Positions 1-6,694 of a stretch of DNA of 14,000 bases are shown here, piece after piece. Both the position numbers and the translations under genes were made by a program. This DNA comes from an uncultured bacterium (GTDB lineage: Bacteria > Bacillota > Clostridia > Oscillospirales > Acutalibacteraceae). Position 1 is the stretch's first letter. The number at the start of each line of letters is the position of its first letter. The stretch lies in contig CAJMOI010000040.1 of NCBI GenBank assembly GCA_905215105.1, positions 1-14,000 of the forward strand, given 5' to 3'. The notes beneath the pieces were generated by a model. It was not told where the DNA came from and made no database searches. It saw only the letters and a list, made by a program, of their open reading frames with translations.

Positions 1-974
1 GCAACGGTAGCGCCAACCATGGGGCTGTTGCCCATGCCCATCAGGCCCATCATTTCCACATGTGCGGGCACAGAGGAAGAACCTGCGAACTGAGCGTCGC
101 CGTGCATACGGCCCATGGAGTCGGTCAGGCCATAGGAAGCGGGGCCGGCAGCCATGTTGTCGGGGTGCAGGGTACGGCCGGTGCCGCCGCCGGAAGCAAC
201 GGAGAAGTACTTCTTGCCGTTCTCCAGAGCCCACTTCTTGTAGGTGCCTGCAACCAGGTGCTGGAAGCGGGTGGGGTTGGTGGAGTTACCGGTGATGGAA
301 ACGTCAACACCCTCGTGCTTCATGATGGCAACGCCTTCCAGAACGTCGTTAGCGCCGTAGCACTTAACAGCAGCGCGCTCGCCGTCGGAGAAAGCCTTGG
401 TCTCGACAACCTTCAGCTCGCCGGTGAAGAAGTCGTACTCAGTCTTCACATAGGTGAAGCCGTTGATACGGGAGATGATATAAGCAGCGTCCTTGCCCAG
501 GCCGTTCAGGATGATGCGCAGGGGCTCTTTGCGGGCGCGGTTAGCGGTACGGGCAATGCCGATAGCGCCTTCAGCAGCAGCAAAGGACTCGTGGCCGGCC
601 AGGAATGCAAAGCACTTGGTCTCGTCACGGAGCAGCATAGCGCCCAGATTGCCGTGGCCCAGACCAACGTTTCTCTGCTCGGCAACGGAGCCGGGCACGC
701 AGAAAGCTTCCAGACCGATACCGATGGCCTCAGCAGCCTCGGAAGCGGACTTGACGCCCTTCTTGATAGCAACAGCGCAGCCCAGGGTATAAGCCCAGCT
801 GGCGTTCTCAAATGCGATGGGCTGCACGCCCTTTACGATCTTATCAGGATCAAAGCCCTTGCTCAGGCAAAGCTCGCGAGCCTCTTCGAGGCTGGCAATG
901 CCGTACTCGGCGAGACACTTTTCGATCTTGGCAATTCTTCTTTCCTTGCCTTCAAACATGACATCGTTCGCCAT
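1..974 (-). CDS. GGGtGRT-family protein (C-terminus cut by window edge)
   Basis: Partial gene: 324 codons are visible and the last few lie beyond the left edge, so the full protein is probably about 330-335 residues. It starts at ATG 974, preceded by AAAGGAGGA (984-991 region) at good spacing. The translation begins MANDVMFEGKERRIAKIEKC and carries GGGTGRT at residues 262-268 followed by LHPDN (269-273), then a Gly/Met-rich stretch ending near MGLMGMGNSPMVGATVA. This matches the family named after that motif (GGGtGRT protein); its biochemical role is not established to my knowledge. It is the second gene of a two-gene unit, 32 bp after a NifU-like Fe-S scaffold, so a role with that scaffold is inferred. 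Near-absence of TTA, CTA and TCA codons and the strong ribosome binding site suggest high expression. No membrane segment or signal peptide is seen. The family call is firm; the function is unknown. Confidence 0.85.
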   Translation of the reverse strand, partial: MANDVMFEGKERRIAKIEKCLAEYGIASLEEARELCLSKGFDPDKIVKGVQPIAFENASWAYTLGCAVAIKKGVKSASEAAEAIGIGLEAFCVPGSVAEQRNVGLGHGNLGAMLLRDETKCFAFLAGHESFAAAEGAIGIARTANRARKEPLRIILNGLGKDAAYIISRINGFTYVKTEYDFFTGELKVVETKAFSDGERAAVKCYGANDVLEGVAIMKHEGVDVSITGNSTNPTRFQHLVAGTYKKWALENGKKYFSVASGGGTGRTLHPDNMAAGPASYGLTDSMGRMHGDAQFAGSSSVPAHVEMMGLMGMGNSPMVGATV

Positions 975-1006
975 TACAGTTTGTCCTCCTTTATGGTCTC
1001 TTTGAC

Positions 1007-1699
1007 TTATTCTTCGCGGGGATCGATATACTTGGCAGCGCCGTCAAAGCGGCCATACTGGCCAATGTTCTTCTTGAAGGCCTCGTCGGGGCTCACGCCG
1101 TGACGAATGTCTTCCAGCATCTTGCCCAGCTTCACGAACTGGTAGCCGATAACCTCGCCTTCCTCGTCCAGAGCCATCTTCAGGACATAGCCTTCGGCCA
1201 TTTCCATGTAGCGAACGCCCTTGGCGCCGGTGCTGAACATGGTACCCACCTGAGAACGCAGGCCCTTGCCCAGGTCTTCCAGGCTGGCGCCTACGGGCAG
1301 ACCGCCCTCGGAGAATGCGGTCTGGCTGCGGCCATAAGCCAGCTGCTTGAAGATTTCACGCATAGCAACGTTGATAGCGTCGCACACCAGGTCGGTGTTC
1401 AGGCACTCCAGCAGGGTCTTGCCGGGCAGAATCTCGGCAGCCATAGCAGCGGAGTGGGTCATGCCGGAGCAGCCCAGAGTTTCCACCAGAGCCTCCTGCA
1501 CAATGCCGTCCTTCACGTTCAGGGTCAGCTTACATGCGCCCTGCTGAGGTGCACACCAGCCCACACCGTGAGACAGACCGGAAATGTCCGAGATCTGATA
1601 GGACTTGACCCACTTGCCTTCCTCCGGAATCGGAGCGGGGCCGTGATGGGGGCCTTTTTTGACAGTACACATCTTTTCCACTTCTGCGGAATAATTCAT
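1007..1699 (-). CDS. Iron-sulfur cluster assembly scaffold protein, NifU-like
   Basis: 230 residues. ATG 1699 was chosen because GAAAGGAGT (about 1706-1713) precedes it; an in-frame extension to 1759 runs through the ribosome binding site and close to the -10 box. Cysteines that could hold a nascent cluster are C11, C49 and C56 (GWCAPQQGAC), C77 (LGCSGMTHS), C99 and C106 (LVCDAIN). The GCSG context and three-Cys spacing resemble the NifU/IscU N-terminal scaffold fold, which accepts sulfur from a cysteine desulfurase and passes clusters to apo-proteins in the cytoplasm. The C-terminal part (about 140-230) is longer than in plain IscU and has no recognisable Nfu domain. It is the first gene of the operon with the GGGtGRT gene downstream. 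No desulfurase or SufBC gene is in the window, so it is not part of a complete local suf or isc cluster. Confidence 0.85.
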   Translation of the reverse strand: MNYSAEVEKMCTVKKGPHHGPAPIPEEGKWVKSYQISDISGLSHGVGWCAPQQGACKLTLNVKDGIVQEALVETLGCSGMTHSAAMAAEILPGKTLLECLNTDLVCDAINVAMREIFKQLAYGRSQTAFSEGGLPVGASLEDLGKGLRSQVGTMFSTGAKGVRYMEMAEGYVLKMALDEEGEVIGYQFVKLGKMLEDIRHGVSPDEAFKKNIGQYGRFDGAAKYIDPREE

Positions 1700-1767
1700 A
1701 TCGGTACTCCTTTCGGTTTCAGAATGCTTCCGGCCATGACAGAGCATCAGGCCAAACATATATTAAT

Positions 1768-1796
1768 ATTATACGCAATTCTCCCGATTTTCGCAA
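1768..1796 (-). promoter_or_regulatory. Sigma-A-type promoter for the scaffold/GGGtGRT operon
   Basis: On the minus strand TTGCGA (1791-1796) is followed after exactly 17 bp by a perfect TATAAT (1768-1773). Transcription should begin near 1761, giving a leader of about 60 nt before the scaffold ATG at 1699. The rest of the 1700-1960 gap is AT-rich and holds no credible ORF. Confidence 0.75.
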
Positions 1797-1938
1797 GGGT
1801 TCCGGGAAATTTTATCGTTTTTTCCGACAGAAATGAAAAATGATTCCGTTTCCCTCCGTGATTTTGCAGCCCATCCGTTTCTGTTTATCAAAAAGCCCGT
1901 CATTTGTGCCCCTGTTCCTGTTTCAAAAACCGGAATCC

Positions 1939-1951
1939 AGCCTGACAGGCT
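1939..1951. promoter_or_regulatory. Short palindrome, possible operator for the XRE regulator
   Basis: AGCCTG-A-CAGGCT is a perfect 13-bp palindrome ending 9 bp before the -35 box of the regulator gene promoter. Small XRE-type proteins often bind such dyads next to their own promoter. Autoregulation is inferred only; a palindrome this short may also be chance. Confidence 0.3.
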
Positions 1952-1960
1952 GATTTTCTC

Positions 1961-1989
1961 TTGAAACTCGTGAAACCGTTTGCCATAAT
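1961..1989 (+). promoter_or_regulatory. Promoter of the XRE-type regulator (extended -10)
   Basis: TTGAAA (1961-1966), a 17-bp spacer, then CATAAT (1984-1989) preceded by TGC, which makes an extended -10 element. Predicted start is near 1996, only about 5-12 nt before the clustered ATG codons at 2002, 2005 and 2008, so the mRNA would be nearly leaderless. Confidence 0.6.
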
Positions 1990-2001
1990 AGAGCTTGGGT
2001 G

Positions 2002-2247
2002 ATGATGATGAACCGACTCAAACAGCTGCGTCTGGAAAAAGGATATACTCAGATTAAAATGCAGATGCTCACCGGCATTGACCAGAGCGATTACTCCAAA
2101 CTGGAAAACGGAAAGCGGTACTATACCTTTGAACAGTGCCGCCGTCTGGCGCTGGCACTGGAAACCAGCATGGATTACCTGGCCGGGCTGACCGATGAAA
2201 AAAAGCCCTACCCCTCCCCGCTGGATTCCACATTCCACCGGTCATAA
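2002..2247 (+). CDS. Small XRE/HTH_3-family transcriptional regulator
   Basis: About 79-81 residues depending on which of three consecutive ATG codons (2002, 2005, 2008) is used; a GTG at 1999 is also in frame. MNRLKQLRLEKGYTQ is the usual opening of a Cro/CI-like helix-turn-helix, so 2008 may be the true start. The HTH runs over roughly the first 60 residues (YTQIKMQMLTGIDQSDYSKL, then ENGKRYYTFEQCRRLALAL), followed by MDYLAGLTD, a normal end of the domain, and a short Pro/Ser-rich tail. There is no effector domain, so it is probably a small repressor or accessory DNA-binding protein. No Shine-Dalgarno is seen, which fits the near-leaderless promoter just upstream. It stands alone between two minus-strand units and has its own terminator. 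Target genes cannot be told from sequence. Confidence 0.85.
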   Translation: MMMNRLKQLRLEKGYTQIKMQMLTGIDQSDYSKLENGKRYYTFEQCRRLALALETSMDYLAGLTDEKKPYPSPLDSTFHRS

Positions 2248-2267
2248 ACCCCCTTTTCACCAAGCGC

Positions 2268-2296
2268 AAAGCCGCCCCCAACGGAGGCGGCTTTTT
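2268..2296 (+). terminator. Intrinsic terminator after the XRE gene
   Basis: AAAGCCGCC (2268-2276) pairs perfectly with GGCGGCTTT (2286-2294) around a 9-nt loop, and the T run continues as TTTTTGTTT. It lies 20 bp after the regulator stop. uvrC converges from the other side; the minus-strand reading of the hairpin has only TTT after the stem, so termination of uvrC here would be weaker. Confidence 0.85.
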
Positions 2297-2326
2297 GTTT
2301 GTCCGATATCACGCTTTTAACAGCCG

Positions 2327-4195
2327 TTATTCTTCCTTTTTCCGGAAATGGTCATACACTTTCTGCGCTGCCGGGTAATTCATCCCCGGTGCTCCGGCCA
2401 GCTCCTCCACCGAAGCCTCCCGGATGGCGGAAATGGTCTTGAAATACCGCAGCAGCGATCGGGCGCGGGTTTCTCCAATCCCTTCAATGGAGGTGAGGGT
2501 GGTGGAAATATTGGCTTTTTTCCGCTGCTGCCGGTGGAACCCGATGGCAAACCGATGGACTTCATCCTGAATGGTGGACACCAGCGTAAAGGCCGACCGG
2601 TTAGAATTGATGGCGATTTCTCCGCCGTCCCCGGTGATAGCCCGGGTGCGGTGCTTGTCGTCCTTCACCATGCCGAACAGGGGAATGGAACCGTAGCCCA
2701 TGCCTTCCAGCAAAGGCCGAACCGCCGCCACATGGCCCTTGCCGCCGTCCAGCAAAATACAGTCGGGCAGACGGGCAAAACTCTCATTGGTGCCCTGTGT
2801 TTTTTCGTATTCCTTCATCCGCCGGAAAATCACTTCCCGCATGGAACCGTAGTCGTCCTGACCGGTGACAGTTTTAATTTTGAATTTCCGGTAATCGGCT
2901 TTCACCGGATGGCCGTTTTCAAACACCACCATGGCCGCCACGTTTTCCCCGCCAGCCAGGTTGGAAATATCGTAGGCTTCAATCCGCACCGGCGGTGTTT
3001 CCAGCCCCAGCAGCCGTCCCAGCTCATCCAGCGCGGAGGCTTCTTTTCCGGTAAAGCGTCCGGTGGACTGGGCCAGCTGTTCCGCGGCGTTGTTCCGGCA
3101 CATTTCCACCAACTGGGCCTGCTGCCCCTTTTGGGGAATGGTGAGGGTCACTTTCCGTCCGGCTTTGCGGCTCAGCCATTCCCCCAGCAGCTCCATATCC
3201 GAAGCCGGTCCATCCAGTGCGATTCTCGGCGGAACCCGGTCCCGCATTTCATAGTACTGCTGCAAAAACTCCATCCGGGCCGTCTGGGCTTCACCGCAGT
3301 CACCGGGCAGAAAGCTCTCCTGATCGCACAGCCGTCCGTCCTGAAACCGGAACACGAAAAAGCAGCCCGCTCCGCCGCTCTGGGCCAATGCAATCACGTC
3401 CTGCTCCGGCACCGGGCTGGCCACCACCTTCTGACGCTCCCGCATTTTTTTCACTGCCGCCAGCCGGTCACGAATTCGGGCGGCTTTTTCAAATTCCAGA
3501 TTTTCCGCCGCCTCGTTCATTTTTTCCGTCATAATCTTAATGGCCTGAGTGGTCCCCCCCTGCAAAAAGTCCAAGGCATCCCGGACGCTTTCCTGATACT
3601 CCTTCTGGGAAATTTTCCCCGCACAGGGAGCGCTGCACTGCTTAATAAAGTAGTTCAGGCAGGGCCGTCCCTTCCCGATGTCCTGAGGGAATCTCCGATT
3701 ACAGGTAGGCAGGCGGAAAATCTTCCGGGCCTCGTCAATGGACTCCTTCACCGCCCAGGCGCTGACATAAGGCCCCGCATAGGTGGCGCCGTCGTCGGCC
3801 ACGACATTGGCTTCCGAAATCCGGGGCCAGTCGCCGCCGCTGATGCGGATATAGTGGTACCCCTTGTCGTCTTTCAGAAGGATATTGTATTTGGGCTTGT
3901 GGAGCTTGATGAGATTGCATTCCAACACCAGCGCTTCAAACTCGCTGTCCGTCAGGATATACTCAAAGTACTCCACGTTGGAAACCATCTTCCGCACTTT
4001 TTCCTCGTGGTTTTTATCGGAACCAAAATACTGGCCCACCCGGTTTTTCAGGGCCTTGGCTTTTCCGATATAGATGATTTCCCCGGCTTTGTTATGCATG
4101 ATGTACACACCGGGATGGAGCGGCAGGCGCATGGCCCGGGCCCGCAGCTCTTTGATGTGATCTTCCTGGGTTTTATCGGGTGTGATGGATTCCAT
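2327..4195 (-). CDS. uvrC: Excinuclease ABC subunit C (UvrC)
   Basis: 622 residues, normal length. UvrC makes both incisions around a lesion after UvrA/UvrB loading in nucleotide excision repair (cytoplasm). Domains in order: GIY-YIG nuclease (HPGVYIM 27-33, YIGKAK 42-47, R52), which makes the 3' cut; a cysteine set C165, C179, C187, C191 spaced like the Fe-S-binding cysteines described for E. coli UvrC; a UVR motif (about 215-250) for UvrB contact; the RNase H-like nuclease for the 5' cut with D409 (EAYDISN), D483 (DGGKGH 483-488) and H547 (DEVHRFAIGFHR); and a C-terminal helix-hairpin-helix pair (about 566-615). Start ATG 4195 has AAAGGAGA upstream. It follows the S66 peptidase gene by 22 bp, so the two are probably co-transcribed. 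All key residues are present. Confidence 0.97.
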   Translation of the reverse strand: MESITPDKTQEDHIKELRARAMRLPLHPGVYIMHNKAGEIIYIGKAKALKNRVGQYFGSDKNHEEKVRKMVSNVEYFEYILTDSEFEALVLECNLIKLHKPKYNILLKDDKGYHYIRISGGDWPRISEANVVADDGATYAGPYVSAWAVKESIDEARKIFRLPTCNRRFPQDIGKGRPCLNYFIKQCSAPCAGKISQKEYQESVRDALDFLQGGTTQAIKIMTEKMNEAAENLEFEKAARIRDRLAAVKKMRERQKVVASPVPEQDVIALAQSGGAGCFFVFRFQDGRLCDQESFLPGDCGEAQTARMEFLQQYYEMRDRVPPRIALDGPASDMELLGEWLSRKAGRKVTLTIPQKGQQAQLVEMCRNNAAEQLAQSTGRFTGKEASALDELGRLLGLETPPVRIEAYDISNLAGGENVAAMVVFENGHPVKADYRKFKIKTVTGQDDYGSMREVIFRRMKEYEKTQGTNESFARLPDCILLDGGKGHVAAVRPLLEGMGYGSIPLFGMVKDDKHRTRAITGDGGEIAINSNRSAFTLVSTIQDEVHRFAIGFHRQQRKKANISTTLTSIEGIGETRARSLLRYFKTISAIREASVEELAGAPGMNYPAAQKVYDHFRKKEE

Positions 4196-4217
4196 GGGGT
4201 TCTCCTTTCTGAAAGGC

Positions 4218-5078
4218 TCAGGGTTGACGGATGATCTGATTTTTCCCGATCAGCAGACAGCGGGAATCGGGACCGTGGCCAATCTGCCCGGTGACGGCAA
4301 TGGGAAGCTCGGGATTGCCGATCACCCGGCGCACCAGTTCCGTCACAGCCGGTTGTGCGCCGGTGCGCTCCATTTCGGTAAAGGTTCCCAGCAGCAATCC
4401 TCGGATCTGGGAAAAGGCCCCCATCTGTCTCAGCTGTGCCAGACAGGCCGCAATCCGGTCGGGGCCGCCGCTGCGGCTTTCCAGAAACAGAATCTTTCCG
4501 GAAAAGTCAGGCAGATACGGCGTTCCCGCCAGTTTGAGAAAACAGCGGATATTGCCCCCAATCACCACGCCTTCCATGGCGTTTCCCTGTAAAAACCGCC
4601 AGTCCGCCCGATACAGGTCGTCCTGTCCTTCCAGCACCCAGCGCCGGAAACGGGCCTGCTGCATTTCTCCCTGTTCCCCCACCAGATTCCGCAGCTGATA
4701 GAGGCCGGACACCGCGCCGGTCTTGGTATACAGGGCATTCAGCACACAGGTCAAATCACTGTAGCCCCAAAATGGCTTGGGATGGTTCCGGATCAAGTCA
4801 TAGTCCAGGAACTCCAGCACCTCATTGGCCAGGTCGCCGCCGGAAACATCAAAAACAGCCCGGATACGGTCATTCCGGTACAGCGCCATCAGCGCTTCCG
4901 CCCGCTCCGCAGCCGGTGCGCTGAACACAGAGCCGTTTCCATACAGACAGGGGCTGTACACCGGCGTCAGGGAAAGCTCCGCCAGCACCTGTTCCAGCCG
5001 GTTCAGCTGAGAAGCCCCGGAAAGCCCCAGCCCGTTGGAACAGGCGCAAATCCCGATGGCATCGCCTTTTTGCAGCAT
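4218..5078 (-). CDS. LD-carboxypeptidase, peptidase family S66 (LdcA/MccF type)
   Basis: 286 residues from ATG 5078, which has GAAGGTGA upstream; the longer in-frame extension to 5177 reads through a terminator hairpin and is rejected. Family S66 enzymes are serine carboxypeptidases that remove the terminal D-residue from murein tetrapeptides (LdcA) or inactivate peptidyl-nucleotide antibiotics (MccF). The catalytic set is visible: nucleophile S107 in FWGYSDLT, E200 in KILFLESRSGG and H268 in GQIGHGPDSR. No signal peptide is seen, so it acts in the cytoplasm, which fits muropeptide recycling. Length is slightly short of the common 300-340. It is the first gene before uvrC. Whether it is LdcA-like or MccF-like cannot be settled from sequence alone, so no gene symbol is given. 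Confidence 0.88.
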   Translation of the reverse strand: MLQKGDAIGICACSNGLGLSGASQLNRLEQVLAELSLTPVYSPCLYGNGSVFSAPAAERAEALMALYRNDRIRAVFDVSGGDLANEVLEFLDYDLIRNHPKPFWGYSDLTCVLNALYTKTGAVSGLYQLRNLVGEQGEMQQARFRRWVLEGQDDLYRADWRFLQGNAMEGVVIGGNIRCFLKLAGTPYLPDFSGKILFLESRSGGPDRIAACLAQLRQMGAFSQIRGLLLGTFTEMERTGAQPAVTELVRRVIGNPELPIAVTGQIGHGPDSRCLLIGKNQIIRQP

Positions 5079-5100
5079 GGTTTCACCTTCTTCGTCTTGA

Positions 5101-5130
5101 TAAAAGAAAAGCACCGCCAGGCGGCGGTGC
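5101..5130 (-). terminator. Intrinsic terminator of ptsH, 23 bp before the LD-carboxypeptidase gene
   Basis: On the minus strand GCACCGCC pairs with GGCGGTGC (arms 5123-5130 and 5111-5118, 4-nt loop), followed by TTTTCTTTTA (5101-5110). An eight-base T run on the 5' side of the stem (5131-5138) could extend the pairing. It lies 67 bp after the ptsH stop. Only 22 bp separate its T tract from the next start codon, leaving no room for a separate promoter. Confidence 0.85.
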
Positions 5131-5196
5131 AAAAAAAATCGCCGCGGCGTGACCGGAATTACGGTCTGCCGCAGCAATTTTTAATTCCGAAATGGA

Positions 5197-5460
5197 TTAC
5201 TCGGCAAATCCGGACTTGACCAGATCGACCAGGCTGTCAACAGCTTCCTGCTCGTCGGAACCGTCGGCGATGATGCGGATGCTGGTGCCGCCAACAATAC
5301 CCAGGGACAGAACGCCCAGCAGGCTCTTGGCGTTTACGCGTCTCTCTTCCTTCTCAACCCAGATGGAAGACTTGAACTCATTTGCCTTCTGGATGAAGAA
5401 AGTAGCCGGACGGGCGTGAAGGCCAACCTGATTCTGCACCATAACTTCTTTTACACACAT
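5197..5460 (-). CDS. ptsH: Phosphocarrier protein HPr
   Basis: 87 residues, exactly the family size. HPr carries phosphate from enzyme I to sugar-specific EIIA domains in the phosphotransferase system and, in Firmicutes, is also phosphorylated on Ser46 by HPr kinase to act as a CcpA co-repressor. The active-site histidine is H15 in GLHARPA (13-19), and the regulatory serine is S46 in NAKSLLGVLSLG; both are at their canonical numbers. The presence of H15 argues against Crh. ATG 5460 follows TTAGGAGTG; an in-frame upstream extension covers the leader and promoter and is not coding. It is a single-gene unit with its own promoter and terminator; ptsI is not adjacent. Confidence 0.95.
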   Translation of the reverse strand: MCVKEVMVQNQVGLHARPATFFIQKANEFKSSIWVEKEERRVNAKSLLGVLSLGIVGGTSIRIIADGSDEQEAVDSLVDLVKSGFAE

Positions 5461-5504
5461 GGTACTCACACTCCTAAGCAGTAATAGAAAAAATTTAGAC
5501 AAAA

Positions 5505-5580
5505 TCAAAACAGGCACACGCATTGAGTGAGCAGAAACGTCTTTCGGCTGTTCTTCCAGCAAACGCGTTGTTCCTGTCAA
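5505..5580 (-). promoter_or_regulatory. Foldable 5' leader of ptsH
   Basis: The predicted ptsH mRNA has a leader of about 120 nt. By hand it folds into a closing stem (ACAGG with CCTGT at 5573-5577/5510-5514, plus ACGC with GCGT at 5565-5568/5518-5521) enclosing two small hairpins: GCTG/CAGC (arms 5557-5560 and 5547-5550) and GAAA/TTTC (arms 5542-5545 and 5534-5537). It matches no riboswitch class I know. The pairing was found by eye only. Confidence 0.3.
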
Positions 5581-5589
5581 TTTAAGGCT

Positions 5590-5617
5590 ATTATACCACA
5601 ATTCGCCATGCCGTCAA
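5590..5617 (-). promoter_or_regulatory. Strong sigma-A promoter of ptsH
   Basis: TTGACG (5612-5617), 16-bp spacer, TATAAT (5590-5595) preceded by TGG (extended -10) on the minus strand. Predicted start is near 5583. Confidence 0.85.
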
Positions 5618-5916
5618 CCTTCCCGCAAAAAATTCGGCTGTGTGACCGAATGGCCCGAAAATGCACTCCGTTCCCTTTGTGCACCTTGACCTGAAATTTG
5701 ATAAAAATTTGTCAAGCAAAGGCCATTTGTTGGTATTTTAACCCAGTTTTTTCTAAACATGGGCACATAAGGCCAGCAAAAGAACTCAAAAATCAGGGGT
5801 TGACAGGCGGTAATGAGCGGATGAAAAACCGCTTTATACAACTTTACAGCAGCAGAGAGAAATTCTTTCAGCAATCTGACAGGTACTTTTTACTGGTATC
5901 TCCCGCCACGCAAAAA
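5618..5916. other. Gene-free interval between trmD and ptsH
   Basis: About 300 bp, clearly more AT-rich than the flanking genes. No ORF here has a ribosome binding site or a recognisable product. It contains an imperfect inverted repeat at 5686-5715 (TTGAC, AAATTT, AAATTT, GTCAA) and a small hairpin, AGCGG/CCGCT, around 5817-5834. No clear terminator for the trmD operon and no promoter with both boxes was found. Confidence 0.5.
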
Positions 5917-6690
5917 TTATACATTTATTCCGTCAGAAGATTCACTGTCATGCGATTCCATTTCACGACGAATCTGATACAGCAAATCCGGATCGCCTTT
6001 TTCAAAAGCAACCTTTTCCAGCATATCCGGACGGTGTTTCAGCGTTCTCCACAAAGACTGGGCCCGCCGCCATTTGGCAATATTTCCATGGTGTCCGCTG
6101 AGCAGAACTTCCGGGGTTTTCTGTCCCCGCCACACTGCCGGCCGGGTATAATGAGGGTATTCCAGCAGGCCGTTATAGTGGCTTTCCTCTTCAAAGCACA
6201 CGTCCTCTGCCAGCACGCCGTCGATCATCCGGCTCACTGCATCTGCCAGCGCCAATGCGGGCAGCTCTCCGCCGGTGAGCACAAAATCCCCCAGGGAAAT
6301 CTGTTCGTCCACATAAGTATCCAGAATCCGCTCGTCCACGCCTTCATAATGGCCGCAGAGAATGGCGATATTCTCCATCTGCCCAAGCTCCTTCACCCGC
6401 TGCTGATCCAGCACCCGGCCCTGTGGGGACATATAAATGATATGCGGCTTTTTGCCAAGATGTGCCGTCAGGTCGTCGATGCACAGGGCGATAGGCTCGG
6501 CCATCAGGAGCATTCCCTTGCCGCCGCCAAAGGGGCAGTCGTCCACTCGCTGGTGTTTGTCAAAGGCAAAATCCCGGATCTGGTGGCAGCATACCTGCAA
6601 ATATCCTTTTTTTCGCGCTCTTCCCACAATGCTTTCCGCCATGACGGCTTCGCACATATCGGGGAAAAGGGTCAGAAGATCGATTCTCAT
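5917..6690 (-). CDS. trmD: tRNA (guanine37-N1)-methyltransferase TrmD
   Basis: 257 residues. TrmD methylates N1 of G37 in tRNAs that read CNN-type codons, preventing +1 frameshifts, using SAM bound in a trefoil knot. Visible are MRIDLLTLFPDMC at the start, FGGGKGM, MSPQGR, LCGHYEGVDERI, ISLGDFVLTGGELPALALAD (knot and SAM site), then EYPHYTRPAVWRG and PEVLLSGHH. The start is ATG 6690 because MRIDLLTLFP is the family N-terminus and GAGGA precedes it; it lies 4 bp after the rimM stop, implying translational coupling. One oddity: the position of the E. coli catalytic D169 is E169 here (EEESHYNGLL), though all neighbouring residues are conserved. It is the last recognisable gene of the operon; rplS, its usual downstream neighbour, is absent. 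Confidence 0.97.
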   Translation of the reverse strand: MRIDLLTLFPDMCEAVMAESIVGRARKKGYLQVCCHQIRDFAFDKHQRVDDCPFGGGKGMLLMAEPIALCIDDLTAHLGKKPHIIYMSPQGRVLDQQRVKELGQMENIAILCGHYEGVDERILDTYVDEQISLGDFVLTGGELPALALADAVSRMIDGVLAEDVCFEEESHYNGLLEYPHYTRPAVWRGQKTPEVLLSGHHGNIAKWRRAQSLWRTLKHRPDMLEKVAFEKGDPDLLYQIRREMESHDSESSDGINV

Positions 6691-6694
6691 GGGT

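Noticed and set aside
60..1843. Long plus-strand ORFs (347 and 247 codons) opposite the GGGtGRT and scaffold genes
   Set aside because: They are codon-aligned antisense frames. Stops there require TTA, CTA or TCA sense codons, which these biased genes almost lack. No ribosome binding site and no sensible protein.
2348..4234. Plus-strand ORF of 628 codons opposite uvrC
   Set aside because: Same artefact: frame-aligned antisense of uvrC, open because uvrC avoids TTA, CTA and TCA. The conserved UvrC protein is clearly the real product.
5614..5874. 86-codon minus-strand ORF in the gene-free interval
   Set aside because: TTG start without a ribosome binding site, AT-rich unbiased codons, no recognisable domain, and its end overlaps the ptsH -35 box region.
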